A stretch of 64,000 bases of DNA from Mallotus nudiflorus (taxonomy: Eukaryota; Streptophyta; Magnoliopsida; Malpighiales; Euphorbiaceae). The DNA lies in the NCBI GenBank assembly GCA_947683625.1, contig CANTUR010000009.1, positions 7,701,501-7,765,500 of the forward strand, given 5' to 3'. Positions within the stretch are counted from its first letter, which is position 1; the number at the start of each line of letters is the position of its first letter. A program made the translations under genes and the position numbers. Positions 60,286-64,000 of this stretch are shown piece by piece. Below the pieces are notes generated by a model that saw only the letters and a program-made list of their open reading frames with translations, had not been told where the DNA came from and ran no database searches.

Positions 60286-62433
60286 TTCCAGGATCATATC
60301 CTCTTTCTGTCCTTCTTCTATTTCTATGTCTTCTATTTCTTCCCTTTCTGCTACTCTTTCATTTTGCTTTTTTATTGCTCAGTAGTTCCTCCCGCTTCTA
60401 GTAACATGATTCACATTTGGAGTATTACGCCATACATCGACTCCAGTGGGTTTTTCTTCATCATAATCATACCAGATGTCCACGGCCCTAACAATCCATT
60501 CTTTTTTCTCATTTTTCCAAACTTCCACTATGCATATTTCTTTTCCCTTCAACTTCCTTAGTTTGTCCATTTATTGGATTAATAACTCTTCAACCGCTTC
60601 TTGGGACATTTCTGGGGTTAAGAATTAATCTTCTTCAAACTCATCATCCCATTCTGTCGGCATAATTGATTCAATGGGAATGTCAGTAGAAGCGGGTTTA
60701 GAATAGAACACTCTGAAATTGAACTTGCCAGAAGGTTATCCCAACAGATCTTTAACTCCTCTTATCGACTGCTCAGAAATTTCAGGCTCTTCTTTTACTA
60801 GCTTATCATCAAACTCATCTCCCCAACCTGAGGGCTCAATTGATTCAATAGAGATATCAGTAGAGGTTGGTTTCGAGTAGAATACTCTGTAATCAAACTT
60901 GCCTGAGGGCTAGCCTAGCAAATCTTCTACTCCTCTTTGTGGCTGTCCGAAAGGTTCTCCATTGGGTATAAGGTTGAGATCCTTGAAGGAGCTTAGCACT
61001 TCTTCTTCGCTAACCCCTGAGTTAATCATCATGGTGGCTGCTGGTGGAACATTTTAGTAATCTGGGAAATGGTTGTTTCTAGTGTTTGGGTTGGAATTGG
61101 ATTTTTTAGGTTCAGTGATTTTTCTGGAGTCTATTAAGTTTTGGATTTCATGTTTTAGGCTGATACAGGTATCTGTGGGATGGCCAGCTACTTGATGAAA
61201 CTTATAGTAACTGTTTGGATCATAGCTAGGGAGATTTGGATTCGTGGGTTTGGAAAAGGTTAAGGGTCAAAGCAGGCCTTTTTGGATTAGCCTCTCTAGG
61301 ACTTTAGAGAGTGGTTGGTTAAAGTTGGAGAACCTTCAAAGTTGTTGAACTACACGCACCTCTATAGCTTGGCTAGTACTTCCTTGTTGTATGCCCCCAA
61401 TTGGGTAGTTTCAAGTTCCTGTGCCTCTAGAACTCTTCTTTTTCTCATTCTCTATCTCTTCAGCTTGTAGACCGTCATCATACAAATCTATGAAGGTCTT
61501 TGGGTTCATCATTCGTAGTCTTTTGACTAAATTAGGTGATACATTACGAACAATCATCCTAACTTGATCCTTTTTAGCAAGCTTGTTTTTCATCATCCCT
61601 ACTTTATTCATGAAACGAGTTAAAAAATTAGAAAAGGACTCATTTGTTTTTTGCTTAGTCAACTCCAAATCCCTAATTGACACTTCCAATCGAGTGTTAA
61701 AATCATATTATTTCAAGAATGCAGTACATAGTTCCTTCCAGTCAACCCTAACAGACTTTTCTAACCCACGGTACCAGTTCACAGCCATTCCTTATACGGA
61801 TAACACAAATAGCCTAGCAACTATTGACAATGGTGCTTTAGTAGTGCTCATGATTATGGTGTATTGACTCAAATGAATCCTTGGATCTCCTCTCCCGTTA
61901 AACTTCTGTAGTTGAGGCATTTTGAATTTTTCAGGTGGCTTATCTCCCTCCATTTGCAGCATGTCATCAAAGTCAAAAAAATATCCCATTCCTTGTCCTC
62001 TAATCAGCTCTTCCATCTTAGACATTTTCTGAGTCAATGCTTGCATCTGCTTAGACTCAAGGTCTTGAACTAATTCAAGTGACTCTCTCTTCACCTATTC
62101 TACTATGTAACTTTCAATGTCTTCCATTCTCACATCAGTAGCAGGCACATTTTTAGGAGCAGGTTGCCCCCCAGCATTATTAGCAGTAGGTTGAGGAGTT
62201 ACAGCAATAGGTGGAGCTCCTACAATAGGTGACTGTTCAATAGTAGCAACAAGTGGTTGTTCAATAACAGTAGTAGGTGGTTGTCTAACAACAACAATAG
62301 GTGGTTGTTCAATAACAGGTTGCATAAGTCCAGCTAAAGCCTTTCTTAGTTCATCTTGCATCATAGCTTTCATGTCATCTATCAAAGCTCCCTTAATGTC
62401 CTCTAAGGTCCACATCTCTGGTTGTTGTTCCAT
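60286..62433 (-). pseudogene. Gypsy family 2 gag and linker (best copy)
   Basis: The start is the ATG at 62433 (MEQQPEMWTLEDIKGALIDD). A Pro/Ile-rich low-complexity N-terminus with repeated IEQPP-like units (62330-62220) leads to a helix (KQMQALTQKMSKMEELI). The capsid follows (PEKFKMPQLQKFNGRGDPRI, then NWYRGLEKS-like and LEVSIRDLELTKQKTNESFS), and VRMIVRNVSPNLVKRLRMMN at about 61570-61510. The end has a FHQVAGHPTDTC element (about 61175-61210), a zinc-binding-like tail whose first Cys is changed. A repeated acidic linker (60960-60640) joins it to the protease. Five or more stops interrupt an otherwise well-preserved frame. Confidence 0.85.
60640..60970 (-). repeat. Duplicated acidic linker in gag
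   Basis: Two tandem copies of about 170 bp encode the pattern GVEDLLG, stop, PSGKFDYRVFYSKP, STDI-IESI, then W-DEF(D/E)(D/E). The first copy lies at about 60960-60810 and the second at 60780-60640. The left-hand element (about 700-380) has the same duplication, so it predates both insertions. Confidence 0.75.
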
Positions 62434-63295
62434 TTCAGTCTATTCATTCTGAGATGGTTTAGCTTCTAGAAATAATGGATTGATTAGACTTCCCTCTAGT
62501 CCCTCTAGTCTGTGAAGAATGCTTTGAGCTATGTACGTCAGACTTAAATCAACATTGGTCAATCTGCCACCTCTTTATCCCCAGATAAGAGAAGACCCAT
62601 ATGAATCTATGATGGTTGTAAAACAAGGTGTTAGTATGATGCATGGACTGCATGTATGCATGTATGCATGATGCACGTGCTATGCAACAAGTAGCAGGCA
62701 AGCACTTAATAAGTAACAAGTAATAAGAAATAATCAACAAGCAATATGCAAGCATAAACCTTCTAACCTTATTCCTCCCACACACGTGTTCAATGGCAAG
62801 TTTCTTTTCCCAGGATTTTTAGTCTTGGCCTTCATATCAATAGGGGATATTAAGAGCTGACGTGCATGCCAAATCTCTCTTAAAAGACAAAAGCACAGAA
62901 GCAGCATTTCTAAATATAAAGGTCTAGCCTAATCCTTATTAGCCTGAATGAGCTTAAAAGGTATAGGCCTGGGCTTTTATAAATAAAAATACCTCATGGC
63001 AAATCAAACAAACAAGCACTTTGGGTGAAGATCCTATGGGAAGTAACTAGGCCATTATATGTGGTTAGGGTCCGGTGAAAATTTAAGGTTCCCTTAGCAA
63101 GATGCCCTCCATTATGGACTTTGAGTTACAGGCCAAGGTCAGAGGGGCCCAGCATCCTTTACCAACTCGAGAGAAGATTACCTCGTTTAGGAACTTGGGT
63201 TACAGACTCTAGTCAGATGAGCCCAGTAATCCCTCTTGAACCAAGTTAAGGATAAAAGTGATGGTTAGACAATCTACAACTCCATGAACACTAGT
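62434..63295 (-). other. Gypsy family 2 leader
   Basis: Non-coding, matching the inverted leader at 43786-44565 (blocks around 62780-62860, 63050-63120 and 63200-63280). A TGCATG-rich patch lies at 62635-62680. No LTR or PBS follows on the right; instead, gag sequence restarts at about 63296. Confidence 0.6.
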
Positions 63296-63875
63296 TTATA
63301 GCCATTCCCTCTAGAGATAATACAAATAGCCTAGTAACTACTGCTAATGGTGCCTTAGTAATGGTTATGGTTGTTGTATATTAACTGAGATGAATCCTTG
63401 AGTCTCCTCTCCCATTAAATTTCTATTGTTAAGGTATCTTGAATTTTTTAGGTGGCTTATCCCCCTCCATTTATAGCATATCATCAAAGTCAAATGAGTA
63501 CCCTATTTTTTATCCTCTAATTAGGTCTTTCTTCACCTTTTCTACCATACAGTTCTCAACGTCCTCTAGTCCCACTTCAGTAGTAGGTATGTTTCTAGCA
63601 ATACGTTTCCCCCCAACATTATTAACGATACGGGGAGTGCCAATAATAGGTGGAGGAGCTACAATAATAGGCAGAGCTCCTATAGTAAGTGTTTGTTCAA
63701 CAACAATAGCAATAGTAGGTGGTTGTTCAATAGCAAGTGGTGGTACAACAACATGTTACACTAGTCCGACCAAAGTTTGCCTCAGTTTGACTTGCATCAT
63801 AGCTCTCATGTCATCCATTAAAGCTCCCTTAATGTCCTCTAGGGTCCACATTTCTAGTTATTATTCCATTTTTTG
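63296..63875 (-). pseudogene. Second gag N-terminus (partial duplication)
   Basis: Minus-strand gag homologous to 61780-62433. Its N-terminal frame reads TLEDIKGALMDDMRAMMQ-like sequence near 63840-63790, then a low-complexity Pro/Thr/Ile stretch, and it ends with the capsid piece near 63300. A capsid-helix segment present in the first copy (62000-62090) is deleted at about 63520. It lies 1.44 kb from its partner. Confidence 0.7.
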
Positions 63876-64000
63876 TTTGTTCACTCTAAGTTAGTTTAGT
63901 TTTTAGGTAAAGCGGTTGATAGGACTCTTCTCTAATTCTTAAAGAATCTATTTAGTTATTGACTTAGGGCTTAGATCTTTCCTGGTTAATCTACCACCTT
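63876..64000 (-). other. Leader of the second gag copy
   Basis: Non-coding, matching 62434-62575 (TTAAATC with CAACATTGGTCAATCTGCC against TTAGATC with CTGGTTAATCTACC). The window ends inside it. Confidence 0.6.

Noticed and set aside
1..64000. Host protein, tRNA or rRNA genes
   Set aside because: I looked for long non-transposon frames, conserved tRNA boxes and rRNA-like blocks on both strands and saw none. Small RNA genes could be missed by eye.

Overview
The window is plant nuclear DNA, almost certainly from a eudicot, and consists of nested and decayed LTR retrotransposons. I found no host protein gene, tRNA, rRNA or bacterial feature. The evidence is: a Ty1/copia element with both LTRs, target-site duplications (TSDs) and an initiator-Met tRNA primer-binding site (PBS); an Athila-type Ty3/gypsy element with the plant-specific ATHILA ORF-1 (env-like) reading frame; and several copies of a second gypsy family with gag, protease and a G-patch. 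Base composition is AT-rich, and the older copies show the transition decay (CG to TG/CA) expected of methylated transposons. The species cannot be named from this sequence.

Layout, left to right. 1-1740: minus-strand gag and linker of gypsy family 2. 2486-18652: a composite minus-strand Athila-type element with LTRs at both ends. Its order from right to left is PBS, gag, protease, RT, RNase H, integrase, spacer, ORF-1, then a second integrase tail, spacer and ORF-1, then a polypurine tract (PPT). 18653-22261: LTR end, PBS, leader and gag start of an old plus-strand copia. 22262-31250: the youngest element, a minus-strand copia inserted in that gag with a perfect CTTCC target duplication; its polyprotein has three stops and one frameshift. 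31341-32741: a truncated Athila LTR. 32742-37726: a family 2 fragment (protease, G-patch, PBS, LTR), followed by a 1.65-kb tandem duplication and a plus-strand integrase scrap (to 39545).

39980-64000: four family 2 copies stacked in each other. These are a plus-strand gag-protease, a plus-strand LTR/leader/gag inserted in its protease, a minus-strand copy inserted in that gag, and a further minus-strand copy inserted in the 3' internal region of the third. The right-hand halves of all four should lie beyond the window.

Nothing here is a working cellular system; the coding parts are remains of replication machinery. The less ordinary content is non-coding: alternating hairpin arrays at one fixed place in the family 2 LTRs, with different sequence but the same roughly 20-bp rhythm; palindrome clusters around GCACGGCCGTGC in both the Athila LTRs and the Athila pol/ORF-1 spacer; a 53-bp palindromic array in an old copia LTR; large 117-bp and 57-bp arrays in the family 2 3' internal region; and a sequence module of about 110 bp shared by the Athila and family 2 elements.
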